A stretch of 64,000 bases of DNA, from assembly GCF_004138295.1 (NCBI RefSeq), contig NZ_SCFM01000014.1:62001-126000 (forward strand), in the 5' to 3' direction. The first letter of the stretch is position 1. Each line of letters begins with the position of its first letter. Below, in pieces: positions 19,538 through 29,376 of the stretch. The DNA is from Ectobacillus funiculus. GTDB taxonomy: Bacteria; Bacillota; Bacilli; Bacillales; Bacillaceae_G. The notes beneath the pieces were generated by a model. The model ran no database searches. It saw only the letters and a list, made by a program, of their open reading frames with translations, and was not told the DNA's origin. The translations under genes were made by a program, and so were the position numbers.

Positions 19538-20725
19538 ATGAAATTGGCAAAACGCGTATCTGCTTTAACACCATCTACAACGTTAGAAATTACAGCAAAA
19601 GCGCAAGAATTGAAAGCACAGGGATATGATGTAATCGGTCTAGGCGCAGGTGAGCCAGACTTTAATACACCACAGCATATTATGGATGCTGCTTATCAAG
19701 CAATGTTGGCAGGACATACAAAGTACACGCCTACAGGCGGCTTAGCTACTTTGAAAAAAGAGATTATTTCTAAGTTAGAGCGTGATCAACAGTTGTCGTA
19801 TGAGCCTACTGAAGTGATTGTCTGCAATGGAGCAAAGCACGCGTTATATACATTGTTCCAAGTTATTCTTGATGAAGGGGACGAAGTCATCATTCCGACT
19901 CCATACTGGGTAAGCTATCCGGAGCAGGTTAAGCTTGCAGAAGGTGTGCCTGTCTTTGTAGAAGGCAAGGAGGAGAACGAGTTTAAGATTACACCCGAGC
20001 AGCTGAAAGCAGCGATTACGGAGAAAACAAAAGCAGTTATCATTAACTCACCAAGCAATCCAACTGGCATGATTTATAGTGAGAAGGAACTAACAGCGCT
20101 TGGAGAGGTATGTGTAGAGCATAATCTCGTTATTGTTTCCGATGAGATTTACGAAAAGCTTGTTTATGGAGATGCAAAGCATGTTTCCATTGCCCAGCTT
20201 TCTCCGGAATTGAAGGAACTTACGGTGATTATTAACGGTGTATCTAAATCGCACTCTATGACAGGATGGCGTATCGGCTATGCGGTTGGAAATAAAACTT
20301 TGATCAAAGCAATGACAAACTTAGCAAGCCATAGCACGTCCAACCCGACTTCCATTGCACAATATGCGACGATTGCCGCTTACCAGCAGCCACAGGATGC
20401 AGTAGAAGAAATGCGCGAAGCATTTGAAAGCCGTTTAAATATTATTTATGACAAATTGATCCAAATTCCTGGATTTTCTTGCATCAAACCGCAGGGTGCA
20501 TTTTACTTATTCCCTAATGCACAAGAGGCAACAGTGTTAGCAGGTTACGAAACAGTAGACGAGTGGACAAAAGCGCTTTTAGAAGAAGAAAAGGTTGCGC
20601 TTGTACCAGGCTCAGGCTTTGGTGCACCAAATAACGTCCGTTTATCTTATGCAACATCGCTTGAACAATTAGAAAAAGCGTTAGAGCGCATTCAAGCATT
20701 TATGGAAAAGAAAATGAACCGCTAA
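19538..20725 (+). CDS. aspB: Aspartate aminotransferase (class I PLP)
   Basis: 395 residues. Converts oxaloacetate and glutamate to aspartate and 2-oxoglutarate. PLP-binding lysine is in NGVSKSHSMTGWRIGYA (about residue 236); NSPSNPTG and SDEIYEKLVYG are also intact. The stop codon TAA is the first base triplet of a minus-oriented family A element. Placement before asnS fits aspartate supply for asparagine tRNA charging. Confidence 0.96.
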   Translation: MKLAKRVSALTPSTTLEITAKAQELKAQGYDVIGLGAGEPDFNTPQHIMDAAYQAMLAGHTKYTPTGGLATLKKEIISKLERDQQLSYEPTEVIVCNGAKHALYTLFQVILDEGDEVIIPTPYWVSYPEQVKLAEGVPVFVEGKEENEFKITPEQLKAAITEKTKAVIINSPSNPTGMIYSEKELTALGEVCVEHNLVIVSDEIYEKLVYGDAKHVSIAQLSPELKELTVIINGVSKSHSMTGWRIGYAVGNKTLIKAMTNLASHSTSNPTSIAQYATIAAYQQPQDAVEEMREAFESRLNIIYDKLIQIPGFSCIKPQGAFYLFPNAQEATVLAGYETVDEWTKALLEEEKVALVPGSGFGAPNNVRLSYATSLEQLEKALERIQAFMEKKMNR

Positions 20726-20854
20726 AGAAAACTTGCCGATTGGCAAGCCGTTAGGCGAGGACAGAGGCATAGTTGCACTTACACTGTGTTCCGAAAATTT
20801 CCGACTACGTCGAATTGGCTTCCAACTGGAAATTTATGTTTTCTTACAGTGTAA
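20723..20854 (-). repeat. Family A element, minus orientation, overlapping the aspB stop
   Basis: Full-length copy on the minus strand with arms ACTGT/ACAGT, apex CCAGTTGG and terminator CTTGCC/GGCAAG. The last pair carries a C-to-T change matched by G-to-A in the other arm compared with the common CTCGCC form. Its terminal TAAAGAAAA supplies the aspB stop codon. Confidence 0.9.
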
Positions 20855-20860
20855 TATAAA

Positions 20861-20901
20861 ATTCCCTTTTCTTTACAGAAAAGGGAATTGTTTTGTATAA
20901 T
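20861..20901 (+). promoter_or_regulatory. asnS promoter embedded in a hairpin
   Basis: TTTACA (20872) and TATAAT (20896) with an 18-bp spacer. The -35 box is the loop of a TTCCCTTTT/AAAAGGGAA hairpin that also resembles a terminator for aspB. Confidence 0.65.
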
Positions 20902-20946
20902 GAAAAAAAGAGTTGGACTGAGGTTTCTGTTGGAGGGACTAGAGAA

Positions 20947-22239
20947 GTGAAAATAACAATTGCTGAAGTAAGTCAGTATGTAAACCAAGAAGTGACAATG
21001 GGAGTTTGGCTTGCCAACAAGCGTTCTAGCGGGAAAATAGCCTTTTTACAGCTTCGTGACGGTTCTGGTTTTATTCAAGGGGTTGTTGTCAAAGAAGAGG
21101 TAGGGGACGAGATATTCCAAAAAGCTAAGGCGCTTACGCAGGAAAGTTCTTTATACGTAACAGGTATTGTACGTGAAGATGAGCGTTCTCCATTTGGATA
21201 TGAACTTGCAGTTCAAAATGTGGATCTTATTCATGCTGCGACAGATTACCCAATTACGCCTAAGGAGCATGGTACAGAATTTCTGATGGACAATCGTCAT
21301 CTTTGGATTCGTTCTAAGCGCCAACATGCAGTTTTGCGAATTCGTCATGAGATTATTCGTGCTACATACGAATTCTTTCATAAAAACGGGTTTGTGAAGG
21401 TAGATCCGCCTATTTTGACTGGGAGTGCACCAGAAGGAACAACTGAGCTTTTTCATACGAAATACTTTGATGAGGATGCGTATTTATCACAAAGTGGTCA
21501 ACTGTACATGGAAGCTGCAGCAATGGCGTTTGGAAGGGTATTTTCGTTTGGACCGACATTTCGTGCGGAAAAATCAAAAACACGTCGTCATTTAATTGAG
21601 TTTTGGATGATTGAACCGGAAATGGCTTTTATGGATCATGAAGATAACCTGCGCATGCAAGAAAATTACGTATCCTATCTTGTACAGTCTGTTTTGCAGA
21701 ATTGTGCACTAGAACTAAAAACATTAGGAAGAGATATTGCTAAGTTGGAAAAGGTAAAAGCTCCGTTTCCTCGTATTACATACGATGAAGCGATTAAAAT
21801 GCTTCATGATCAAGGCTATAATGATATTCAATGGGGCGATGATTTTGGTGCGCCGCATGAAACAGCAATTGCCGAAAGTTTTGAAAAACCGGTATTTATT
21901 ACGCATTATCCGGCAAAAATTAAAGCGTTTTATATGAAACCGGATCCAAACCGTCCAGATGTTGTCTTGTGTGCAGATTTAATTGCACCAGAAGGATACG
22001 GTGAGCTCATTGGTGGTTCGCAGCGGATTGATGACTATGATTTCTTAAAACAAAGATTAGATGAGCATGGACTGAATGAAGAGACGTATAAGTGGTATAT
22101 GGATCTTCGTAAGTATGGCTCTGTACCTCACTCAGGTTTTGGACTTGGATTAGAGCGTACTGTTGCTTGGATTTCAGGAACAGAGCATGTACGTGAAACA
22201 ATTCCATTCCCGCGTCTGCTCAATCGTCTGTATCCATAA
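20947..22239 (+). CDS. asnS: Asparaginyl-tRNA synthetase
   Basis: 430 residues from GTG 20947, the length of the B. subtilis enzyme. GGAGGG at 20932 lies 9 nt before this GTG; the frame continues to 20893 but those 18 codons are not family-like. N-terminal OB-fold anticodon domain ([22 protein letters not shown]), class II catalytic core with [10 protein letters not shown] and motif 3 [13 protein letters not shown]. Confidence 0.96.
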   Translation: MKITIAEVSQYVNQEVTMGVWLANKRSSGKIAFLQLRDGSGFIQGVVVKEEVGDEIFQKAKALTQESSLYVTGIVREDERSPFGYELAVQNVDLIHAATDYPITPKEHGTEFLMDNRHLWIRSKRQHAVLRIRHEIIRATYEFFHKNGFVKVDPPILTGSAPEGTTELFHTKYFDEDAYLSQSGQLYMEAAAMAFGRVFSFGPTFRAEKSKTRRHLIEFWMIEPEMAFMDHEDNLRMQENYVSYLVQSVLQNCALELKTLGRDIAKLEKVKAPFPRITYDEAIKMLHDQGYNDIQWGDDFGAPHETAIAESFEKPVFITHYPAKIKAFYMKPDPNRPDVVLCADLIAPEGYGELIGGSQRIDDYDFLKQRLDEHGLNEETYKWYMDLRKYGSVPHSGFGLGLERTVAWISGTEHVRETIPFPRLLNRLYP

Positions 22240-22321
22240 TACAAAGAACAATACGGCCTTTCCTAAGATGGTACTTATGACGTTTCCATCTACAGGGAGG
22301 GTCTTTTTATCCTCTTTTTTC

Positions 22322-22458
22322 TTACACTGTAGGAAAGGATAAATTTCTAGCTAGGAGGCCATTCGACGTAGCGGGAAATTTTAGGAATAAATTATAAGTG
22401 CAACTACGCCTCTGTCTTCGCCCAAGAGCGGGGCTCGCCAATCAGCGAGTTTTCTTTA
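22322..22458 (+). repeat. Family A element
   Basis: Complete copy. Apex CTAGCTAG, conserved ATTCGACGTAG and CAACTACGCCTCTGTCTTCG, terminator CTCGCC...GCGAG plus TTTTCTTTA. It fills most of the 302-bp gap between asnS and dnaD. Confidence 0.9.
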
Positions 22459-22541
22459 TGTAGAAAAGGGGCTAAAAGGAACTTCCCGATTCAGGCAAAC
22501 ATAATCGATTGTGGTATACTAGAGGGCGAGGTGTTAGATAG

Positions 22542-23246
22542 ATGAAAAAGAAAATTATGATTCAATGGTTTGAACAAGGCAGCATTGCCATTCCAAAGCT
22601 TCTGATGATTCATTACCGAAAAATGGGATTGAATGAAATAGAATTTATGGTTCTTCTTCATGTTCATACATTTTTAGAGTCAGGAAAGACCTTTCCAACT
22701 CCGGATGAAATTGCAGACCGAATGACCATTTCCTCGGTACAATGTATGGAGGTGCTTCGTACGCTTGTACAAAACGGCTTTTTAATGATTGAAGGAAGTC
22801 AAAAAGATGGAGCTCTATGTGAGAGTTATTCACTCCAACCATTGTGGGAGAAAATTTTGCAATTGCTTATGAATGAAACTATCTCAGAAGAGCTGGAAAT
22901 GCAACAACAACTAGAAAACAGTTTATATAGCATATTTGAACAAGAATTTGGCCGTCCGCTATCACCGTTTGAATGTGAGACATTAACAATGTGGCAGGAT
23001 CAAGACCATCATACGCCAGTTATCATTCAGACTGCTTTACGTGAGGCCGTTCTTAGTGGCAAACTCAATTTCCGCTATATTGACCGTATTTTATTCGAGT
23101 GGAAGAAAAACGGGATCAAAACGGTCGAGCAGGCGCAGCAATATGGGCAAAAGTTTAGGGCGAATCAAACGCGTAATAGTGCTCCTATGCGGCAGGAAAC
23201 GAAGTATACAGGGAAAGTTCCATTTTATAATTGGCTTGAACAATAA
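22542..23246 (+). CDS. dnaD: DNA replication initiation protein DnaD
   Basis: 234 residues: an N-terminal winged-helix DDBH1 domain (FPTPDEIADRMTISSVQCMEVLRTLVQNGFL) and a C-terminal DDBH2 domain with the YIDRILFEWKKNGI motif. DnaD acts in primosome assembly and DnaA-dependent helicase loading. Followed by nth and ypoC as in B. subtilis. Confidence 0.95.
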   Translation: MKKKIMIQWFEQGSIAIPKLLMIHYRKMGLNEIEFMVLLHVHTFLESGKTFPTPDEIADRMTISSVQCMEVLRTLVQNGFLMIEGSQKDGALCESYSLQPLWEKILQLLMNETISEELEMQQQLENSLYSIFEQEFGRPLSPFECETLTMWQDQDHHTPVIIQTALREAVLSGKLNFRYIDRILFEWKKNGIKTVEQAQQYGQKFRANQTRNSAPMRQETKYTGKVPFYNWLEQ

Positions 23247-23276
23247 AAGAATGCAATTGCATCAGGAGTGAAAGAA

Positions 23277-23930
23277 ATGCTAACTGTTAAACAAATTCGC
23301 CATTGTCTTGATACAATGGGAGAGATGTTTCCAGACGCACATTGCGAATTGGTACATTCTAACCCATTTGAATTAGTCATCGCTGTTTCTTTATCAGCAC
23401 AATGTACAGATGCGCTTGTCAATAAAGTGACAAAAGATCTGTTTCAAAAATATAAAACACCCGAGGACTATTTGAGTGTCTCGCTGGAGGAGCTCCAAAA
23501 CGACATTCGTTCCATTGGTTTATATCGAAATAAAGCCAAAAACATTCAAAAGTTATGTCAGCTACTTTTAGACGAGTATGGTGGAGAGGTTCCACGTGAT
23601 CGGGATGAATTGACGAAGCTGCCGGGGGTTGGCAGGAAGACAGCGAACGTTGTTGTATCTGTTGCATTTGGTGTACCAGCTATTGCGGTTGACACACATG
23701 TTGAGCGCGTGAGCAAGCGTCTTGGATTTTGTCGCTGGAAGGACTCTGTACTAGAGGTGGAAAAGGCGTTAATGAAGAAGGTGCCGATGGAGGAGTGGAG
23801 TGTTACGCATCATCGCATGATCTTCTTTGGACGTTATCATTGTAAAGCACAACGTCCGCAATGTGAAGTTTGTCCACTGTTGGAAGTGTGTCGTGAAGGA
23901 AAGAAACGGATGAAAGAAAGGAATAAGTGA
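23277..23930 (+). CDS. nth: Endonuclease III (DNA glycosylase / AP lyase)
   Basis: 217 residues. Helix-hairpin-helix LPGVGRKTANVV, catalytic Asp in AVDTHVERVS, and the Fe-S ligands C-X6-C-X2-C-X5-C (CKAQRPQCEVCPLLEVC). Repairs oxidised pyrimidines. ATG 23277 with CAGGAG 8 nt upstream; GTG 23268 lies in that site. Its TGA overlaps the ypoC start. Confidence 0.96.
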   Translation: MLTVKQIRHCLDTMGEMFPDAHCELVHSNPFELVIAVSLSAQCTDALVNKVTKDLFQKYKTPEDYLSVSLEELQNDIRSIGLYRNKAKNIQKLCQLLLDEYGGEVPRDRDELTKLPGVGRKTANVVVSVAFGVPAIAVDTHVERVSKRLGFCRWKDSVLEVEKALMKKVPMEEWSVTHHRMIFFGRYHCKAQRPQCEVCPLLEVCREGKKRMKERNK

Positions 23931-24481
23931 TGATGCAGTATATAGCTATTCCAGATCTTTTTTTTCGACGCCCCTTTTTTGGAAATGGGGAAAGGAAAGT
24001 CAGGTATGATGAAACAACTGCTTTTACAGAGATTATGCGACACGCTTATTTTGTATATGATATTGCTGCTGTCCAATTAGTAGAGCTGTATAAGCCTTGG
24101 GAGAATCCAGAAGAAGCAATTTCAGCTGTACTTTCTCTTTGGAAGGAGGCGAAGCAGGAGATTGCGCTTCTGCTTCGTCAACGTAAACGGAGGGAAGCAG
24201 AAGGACCGATGATTCACTTCACAGCACATTTTTTATCCGTTCTTCATTGGATGAATGGAGTTGGGATCTCATCCTTGCAGGATATGGACCAAAACATGTG
24301 GCATCTACCAGTAAAGCCTATCAACGTAGGAGAACGGATTTTATTTATTTTGGATGGACCTAGTCACTATCATTCGTTTATCCAACTGTCTGAACTGTAT
24401 GAAGAAGCTGAAAAGCAGTTCCTTAAGCAAATGGTTGTAAAGAAAACTCGCTTAAAGCGCAAAAAAACATCTCCTTTGTAG
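23930..24481 (+). CDS. ypoC: YpoC family protein
   Basis: 183 residues, no membrane segment, ending in a basic tail (KKTRLKRKKTSPL). Matches the Bacillus YpoC family by place between nth and ponA. Start ATG 23930 overlaps the nth stop by one base. The last codons form one arm of the ypoC/ponA terminator. Function unknown. Confidence 0.82.
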   Translation: MMQYIAIPDLFFRRPFFGNGERKVRYDETTAFTEIMRHAYFVYDIAAVQLVELYKPWENPEEAISAVLSLWKEAKQEIALLLRQRKRREAEGPMIHFTAHFLSVLHWMNGVGISSLQDMDQNMWHLPVKPINVGERILFILDGPSHYHSFIQLSELYEEAEKQFLKQMVVKKTRLKRKKTSPL

Positions 24482-24496
24482 GAGATGTTTTTTTTA
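24461..24496 (+). terminator. Bidirectional terminator shared by ypoC and ponA
   Basis: AAAAAAACATCTCC / GGAGATGTTTTTTT with a 6-nt loop; lies in the 3' ends of both converging genes. Confidence 0.92.
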
Positions 24497-27211
24497 AGGA
24501 ACTTTAGGAATTCCCACGTCTTCTTCACTAACAGACTGTTCTGGCGTGGATGGTGAAGTTGCGTTTTCACCGTTGGTATTACTATTATTAGTGTTATTGT
24601 TAGGTTCGGCAGCTTCATTGTTCGTGCTATTGCCGCTGTTGTTTGTGCTGTTGTTTCCATTGTTTGCACTGTTATTTCCATTGTTTGCACTGTTATTTCC
24701 ATTGTTTGCACTGTTATTTCCGTTGTTTGTACTGTTATTTCCGTTGTTTGTACTATTATTTCCGTTGTTTGTACTATTATTTCCGTTGTTTGTACTATTA
24801 TTTCCGTTGTTTGTACTATTATTTCCGTTGTTTGTACTATTATTTTCTCCGTTAGAAGCATTATTATTGTTCGGCGTATTGGAACTTGCAGCAGCCGGAA
24901 CAACAACTGTTACAGTAGCTGCACTGCTAGTTTTTCCTCTTGATGTTGCAGTAACAGAGAAGGTATAGCGCCCTCCAGCCTTTGCATTACTCAATGTGAG
25001 CGCGACATCCTTTGTATTTGTTTTAAGAGCGGTACTTTGACCACCATCTAGTGAATAATTCACATTAAAAGTTGTATTTTGTATTTTACTTTGTGGGTAT
25101 GACCAAGACAGGGAAATCTCCTTTTTCTCCTGATTATACTTTGCCTGTAATCCGCTCGGCGCATCTGCTTTTACGGGAACATAGTCGCTCATTTGGCCCT
25201 TTACATAAAGCTCGTTATCATCTTGGCGGACAACACTTGACGGTTGTGCAAATGCAGAATTATCATTTCCGAACTTTCGCATCATTTCTTTGAAAATATA
25301 TTTTGCTATATTCTGTGTGTTACCAACCATATAATTCCCTGCACCGTTTTGGGCGTAGCCGGTCCAAACAGACATTGTATATTGCGGCGTATAACCGACA
25401 AACCAACTGTCACTCGTTGCGTTGCTTGGATAGCCAAACTTGGCAATTACCTGCTTTTCAAAGTTTGTTGTTCCAGTTTTTCCTGCTACATCAAGACTTG
25501 GAACATTGGCTGCCGTTCCTGTACCGGAGTCTACAACCGTACGGAGCATATCAGTCACCATATAAGCTGTATAATCGCTCATTGCACGTTGCGGTTTTTG
25601 CTCAAAGCTCAGCTCCTTGCCGTCTGGAAATACGATTTTACGAATAAAGTGAGGCTTCGTATACATACCATCGTTTGCAAATGCCCCGTATGCGCCAGCC
25701 ATTTCCAACGGATTTACTGCATTACTTCCGATAGCATAGGATTCGTATACAACATCTTTGTCAAATGTAATACCGAGTCCTTCTGCAAATGTTCGAGCTT
25801 TGTCTAATCCAACTTGCTTCAATGTATTTAACGCTGGAATATTATAAGACCATTGCAGGGCTGTACGAATGGAGATATCTCCTTTATAGTCATTATTCCA
25901 GTTTTTAATCGGTGTCCCATTGGAATACGTTGTTGGTGCATCCTGGACGATGTGAGAAGTAGCCCACTTTAAATTTTCGATTGCCGGACCGTAGTCAAAA
26001 ATTGGTTTGAATGTCGAACCCGGCTGACGATTCATATCAATCGCGAAGTTACTGCCGCGGAATGTTGCTTTATATTCCTTGCGCCCGCTGCCGATTGCAC
26101 GTACTTCTCCAGTACTTGTGTCCATAAATACAAAGGCTGCTTGAAAACGATCATTCGGGTAGTCAATAATGTCTGCTGTATCTAGCATCTTATCGGCATA
26201 ACTTTGTTGCTCTGGATCAAGCGTTGTATAAATTTGCAAGCCGTCAGTGCTAATGTCAACATTCTTGAGCTGGCTTTCTACTTCCTTAACGGCTGCATCG
26301 AGAAATGCTTGATATGGCATTGGATTATTCTGACGTGGAAGCACCCCTTCTGTTACAGGAACCTTCATTGCGTCATCCATTTGCTGCTTTGTAATAAAGT
26401 TTTGCTTGTACATAGCTGATAAAACAATATCACGTCGTTTTTTAGCATTCTCTACATTTTCAGGATTCGATGGGTCGTATATACTTGGACCTTGTGGGAG
26501 ACCCGCGAGCATTGCTGCTTGAGGGAGCGTTAAATCCTTCAAATTGTCAATACCATAATATGCCTTAGCAGCCGCGGCTACGCCATATGCTTGATTGCCA
26601 AGGTAGATTTTGTTCAGATACATTTCTAAAATTTCATGCTTCGAGTACTTTTGCTCTAGTTTATAAGCTAAATACCATTCTTGTACTTTACGCTCAAGGG
26701 TCTTTTTTGGTGATAAGAAGTAGTTTTTAATAACTTGCTGTGTAATTGTACTGCCCCCTTGAGAGCCGAATCCGCCTGTTATATTCTCTAAAATAGCTTT
26801 AGCAGTACGTTTTATATCAATGCCGTGGTGTTCATAAAAGCGTGAATCCTCAGTTGCTAAAAAAGCATTCTCTAACACTTTTGGAATTTGGTCGTACGTA
26901 ATTTTTGTGCGTTTTTGTGAACCATATTCATGAAGAAAAGCATTGTTTCGGTCATAAAATTTTGTAGAGAGCGGGTCTGCTAATTTTGACTCGTCGATCT
27001 TTGGGGCGTCCTTCACCATAGCGAAGAAGGTGGAAACTCCAGCTCCAAGAACGACAATGCCGGTAAGCAAGCAGGCGATTAAAAACTTTTTCAAGAATGA
27101 CCCTTTTTTCTTCGGTTTTCCCGATTTCTTCGGCTTTCCCGACGGTTGTCCTTCTTGTTTTTTTCTTTCTGCTTGTTTTCGTTCTTCGCGAGAACGATAT
27201 GTGTCTGACAT
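24494..27211 (-). CDS. ponA: Class A penicillin-binding protein 1 (PBP1a/1b)
   Basis: 905 residues. Cytoplasmic basic tail (KKSGKPKKKGSFLKK), one membrane anchor, glycosyltransferase domain (EDSRFYEHHGID, GGSTITQQVIKNYFLS), then transpeptidase domain with STFK (about residue 398), SYN (about 455) and KTGTT (about 577). A fibronectin type III-like section follows (about 690-770). The tail (about 775-900) is almost only Asn, Gly, Ser and Thr and has a heptad repeat. It polymerises and crosslinks peptidoglycan. It lies 65 bp downstream of recU, as in B. subtilis. Confidence 0.97.
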   Translation of the reverse strand: MSDTYRSREERKQAERKKQEGQPSGKPKKSGKPKKKGSFLKKFLIACLLTGIVVLGAGVSTFFAMVKDAPKIDESKLADPLSTKFYDRNNAFLHEYGSQKRTKITYDQIPKVLENAFLATEDSRFYEHHGIDIKRTAKAILENITGGFGSQGGSTITQQVIKNYFLSPKKTLERKVQEWYLAYKLEQKYSKHEILEMYLNKIYLGNQAYGVAAAAKAYYGIDNLKDLTLPQAAMLAGLPQGPSIYDPSNPENVENAKKRRDIVLSAMYKQNFITKQQMDDAMKVPVTEGVLPRQNNPMPYQAFLDAAVKEVESQLKNVDISTDGLQIYTTLDPEQQSYADKMLDTADIIDYPNDRFQAAFVFMDTSTGEVRAIGSGRKEYKATFRGSNFAIDMNRQPGSTFKPIFDYGPAIENLKWATSHIVQDAPTTYSNGTPIKNWNNDYKGDISIRTALQWSYNIPALNTLKQVGLDKARTFAEGLGITFDKDVVYESYAIGSNAVNPLEMAGAYGAFANDGMYTKPHFIRKIVFPDGKELSFEQKPQRAMSDYTAYMVTDMLRTVVDSGTGTAANVPSLDVAGKTGTTNFEKQVIAKFGYPSNATSDSWFVGYTPQYTMSVWTGYAQNGAGNYMVGNTQNIAKYIFKEMMRKFGNDNSAFAQPSSVVRQDDNELYVKGQMSDYVPVKADAPSGLQAKYNQEKKEISLSWSYPQSKIQNTTFNVNYSLDGGQSTALKTNTKDVALTLSNAKAGGRYTFSVTATSRGKTSSAATVTVVVPAAASSNTPNNNNASNGENNSTNNGNNSTNNGNNSTNNGNNSTNNGNNSTNNGNNSTNNGNNSANNGNNSANNGNNSANNGNNSTNNSGNSTNNEAAEPNNNTNNSNTNGENATSPSTPEQSVSEEDVGIPKVP
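24657..24845 (-). repeat. 21-bp tandem repeat in the ponA tail
   Basis: Nine exact heptad units, six STNNGNN and three SANNGNN, plus two degenerate units on the C-terminal side. Each is coded by a 21-bp unit that is nearly identical between copies. The repeat is in frame, so unit gain or loss changes tail length without frameshift. Confidence 0.95.
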
Positions 27212-27276
27212 TATTCTTTCTCCTACCTTTCACTTTTCCAAGAAGTGTCGAAAAATGCGCTTTATTGTTGACTTTA

Positions 27277-27879
27277 TCACGAAAAATACAGTGTGTCTAG
27301 TACGTGCAGGTAATCGACTCTTGGGCGATAACCGCACTTAATTAGATATCCTTTCGTTTCAATTTCCTGCTTTGTTACTGACTTTCGTCCACCGTTCGTT
27401 TGCCTTTCCCAGTATTCAATCATATGCTTTGCATCAAGGAAATAGATTTCATTATGGAAGGTAAACTTAATGATTACAAAGGCAATTCCTCCATGCTGCA
27501 GTATTTGCTTCATATGCTCAATTTGATGCAGATGCAAATTTTGCAGGGGAAAGCTCGTTTTGTTTTTTGTTTCCTTTGCTTCAAAATCGATATATCTTCC
27601 TTTGTATACACCATTATAGTCTGTCGTAGAAGGCTGTTTAAAATATGCTTCTCGCACTACTGCTGCGCTCCGCTGTGGATAATCTACCTTTACGATCTGT
27701 AGGGGAGTCGGTTTTTTATGTATACAGGCAATATCAGCTGCAGAATAGTATTCGTTCGTTTCGTTCAGTTCTTCTTCCAAGGACATTCCTCTGTTACTAT
27801 AAGTATGGTTCTTTATGTAGGGATTATGAATCTCCTTCTCACTTGCATAGGGCTTGCCGTTCGGATATCGGATGGACAT
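27277..27879 (-). CDS. recU: Holliday junction resolvase RecU
   Basis: 200 residues. Motifs of the RecU nuclease fold: [44 protein letters not shown] (catalytic acidic cluster) and [14 protein letters not shown]. Resolves recombination intermediates. Start MSIRYPNGK at 27879 preferred over the upstream 27906 because GGAGTGAG precedes it and it matches the family N-terminus. First gene of recU-ponA. Confidence 0.94.
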   Translation of the reverse strand: MSIRYPNGKPYASEKEIHNPYIKNHTYSNRGMSLEEELNETNEYYSAADIACIHKKPTPLQIVKVDYPQRSAAVVREAYFKQPSTTDYNGVYKGRYIDFEAKETKNKTSFPLQNLHLHQIEHMKQILQHGGIAFVIIKFTFHNEIYFLDAKHMIEYWERQTNGGRKSVTKQEIETKGYLIKCGYRPRVDYLHVLDTLYFS

Positions 27880-27994
27880 TATGTACTCACTCCAGACAAA
27901 AGTCACTTACAAAGGAGATTATATCAAAAAAAATAGGAGAATAGACTATAAAGTTTTCATAGGAAAAGGTAAAGATAGAAATGAGGTGGAAAAA

Positions 27995-28999
27995 ATGGAA
28001 ATCATTCGAGCGGAATATGAGCAAATGAACAAGCGGCGGCAAGGAATCGTCTATACAGAGCAGGAAAAAAGTCTGATTAAAGCAATCAAGCAAGGCACTA
28101 TTCTTGAAAACAGGGATAATATTTCGCGTACGCATGCGTATAAGGAGTATTATTTACGAAATTGTGAGATTCGTTGGTCTTTCTTAGCAAGTATGGTATC
28201 GCGTAATGCAGGGTGGAATATGACAGATTTAGAAGGAAAGTATTATCCGAAAATACTGCCTCAGCAGGTACGGAAGCGTTTGTTTTTAACATATGAACGT
28301 GCGAATTGGTATATTTTTTCCGATGCATATCCACAGCTGTTATTGTATGAAGAGAGTAAACAGGCTGAAAAACCGTTATTTCACCTTCTAAAAGCCTTTT
28401 CTGTATCTGTTTTTATGGAGGCTGAGTGGGAACGTTATTGGTATGAAAAGGATGACAATCGCCTTATGACAGCACTTATTATAAATGAGCAGCAAATGAT
28501 CCAGCGGCCTGTTATTGAACATCCGTTCTTTCAAAAGCACGTATTTCATTCGCTGCTTTTTAAGGTACAGGAACTATTTCATTTTAGCGCTGTGCTGTTT
28601 CCCACTATCCAAGGGAAATTATACGGTTTTTCCGTATCTGACTTTGAAAGACTTTCCAAACGTGTTGAACTTGGTAAGCGGTTAGCGTGGCTTTTATTTT
28701 GCCCAAGGTATCAGGAGGGATTTCAGCGTTTTTCTGATGAAACCGTCCACACAGGTTCACGCAGGGACTACGAGCAGTATTTTTCTTTTACAAAGGAACA
28801 GGATACCCCGTATTTACGGGATGTCTTTCCGGTGATTCCGCATCAAAGATACGTTGAAAATGATTGGTATAATACAGATGTAGATTTGGAAAGCTTATTT
28901 TCTTTTGAAGAGCCTCAGCAGCCGTTTGATTTGACGGATTGGTTTATGATAAAGCAAAAGCAACTACATGTATTGATTGAGGTTCAGGATTTTTTTTAA
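27995..28999 (+). CDS. yppC: DUF2515 family protein YppC
   Basis: 334 residues, soluble, Tyr/Arg-rich, matching YppC/DUF2515 by place divergent from recU. ATG 27995 follows GAGGTGG; the frame is open upstream to 27854, overlapping recU, but without a site. Function unknown. Confidence 0.85.
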   Translation: MEIIRAEYEQMNKRRQGIVYTEQEKSLIKAIKQGTILENRDNISRTHAYKEYYLRNCEIRWSFLASMVSRNAGWNMTDLEGKYYPKILPQQVRKRLFLTYERANWYIFSDAYPQLLLYEESKQAEKPLFHLLKAFSVSVFMEAEWERYWYEKDDNRLMTALIINEQQMIQRPVIEHPFFQKHVFHSLLFKVQELFHFSAVLFPTIQGKLYGFSVSDFERLSKRVELGKRLAWLLFCPRYQEGFQRFSDETVHTGSRRDYEQYFSFTKEQDTPYLRDVFPVIPHQRYVENDWYNTDVDLESLFSFEEPQQPFDLTDWFMIKQKQLHVLIEVQDFF

Positions 29000-29115
29000 T
29001 GAAGGGGAAAAATCGCTTTCTTTGCCGAATGAAAACTAGTTTTGTCAGCCAGGAAGGGAGTGGGAATAGGCGCGTCGAAATAGACACGCATGAAAGCAAT
29101 GAGGGAGGTTTTATA

Positions 29116-29358
29116 ATGAAGATAGTTCCGATGGATGACGTGTTGAATGGGATGGATCGTCTGCTGAGCGCTCTTGATTTGCTGGAAATGAATGTAACGT
29201 TACGTGTGAATCATACTGTCAAACATAAAGAAGATGAAGTAATGGATGATATAGAGGTTGTGAACATGCACTTGACGCATTTGGATTCTAAGCTTGAGCA
29301 TCATTTAAAGAAGGGGAGCTGGCTGCATAAGCTAGAGACACTGGCAGCTATATACTAG
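29116..29358 (+). CDS. yppD: Small conserved protein YppD
   Basis: 80 residues, mostly helical (DDVLNGMDRLLSALDLLEMN...). Length and position between yppC and yppE fit YppD. GAGGGAGG lies 7 nt before ATG 29116; the longer frame starting at 28999 has no site. Function unknown. Confidence 0.78.
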   Translation: MKIVPMDDVLNGMDRLLSALDLLEMNVTLRVNHTVKHKEDEVMDDIEVVNMHLTHLDSKLEHHLKKGSWLHKLETLAAIY

Positions 29359-29376
29359 AAGAGGCAGGGGTAACGT

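Noticed and set aside
24657-24845. Tandem 21-bp repeats as a possible CRISPR or minisatellite origin
   Set aside because: Units are contiguous without spacers and code in frame for the PBP1 tail.
24546-24968. 140-residue plus-strand ORF rich in Leu/Phe
   Set aside because: It is the antisense reading of the Asn-rich ponA repeat; repetition comes from the repeat, not from a gene.
25244-25807. 187-residue plus-strand ORF inside ponA
   Set aside because: Antisense shadow of the transpeptidase domain, Cys-rich, no ribosome site.
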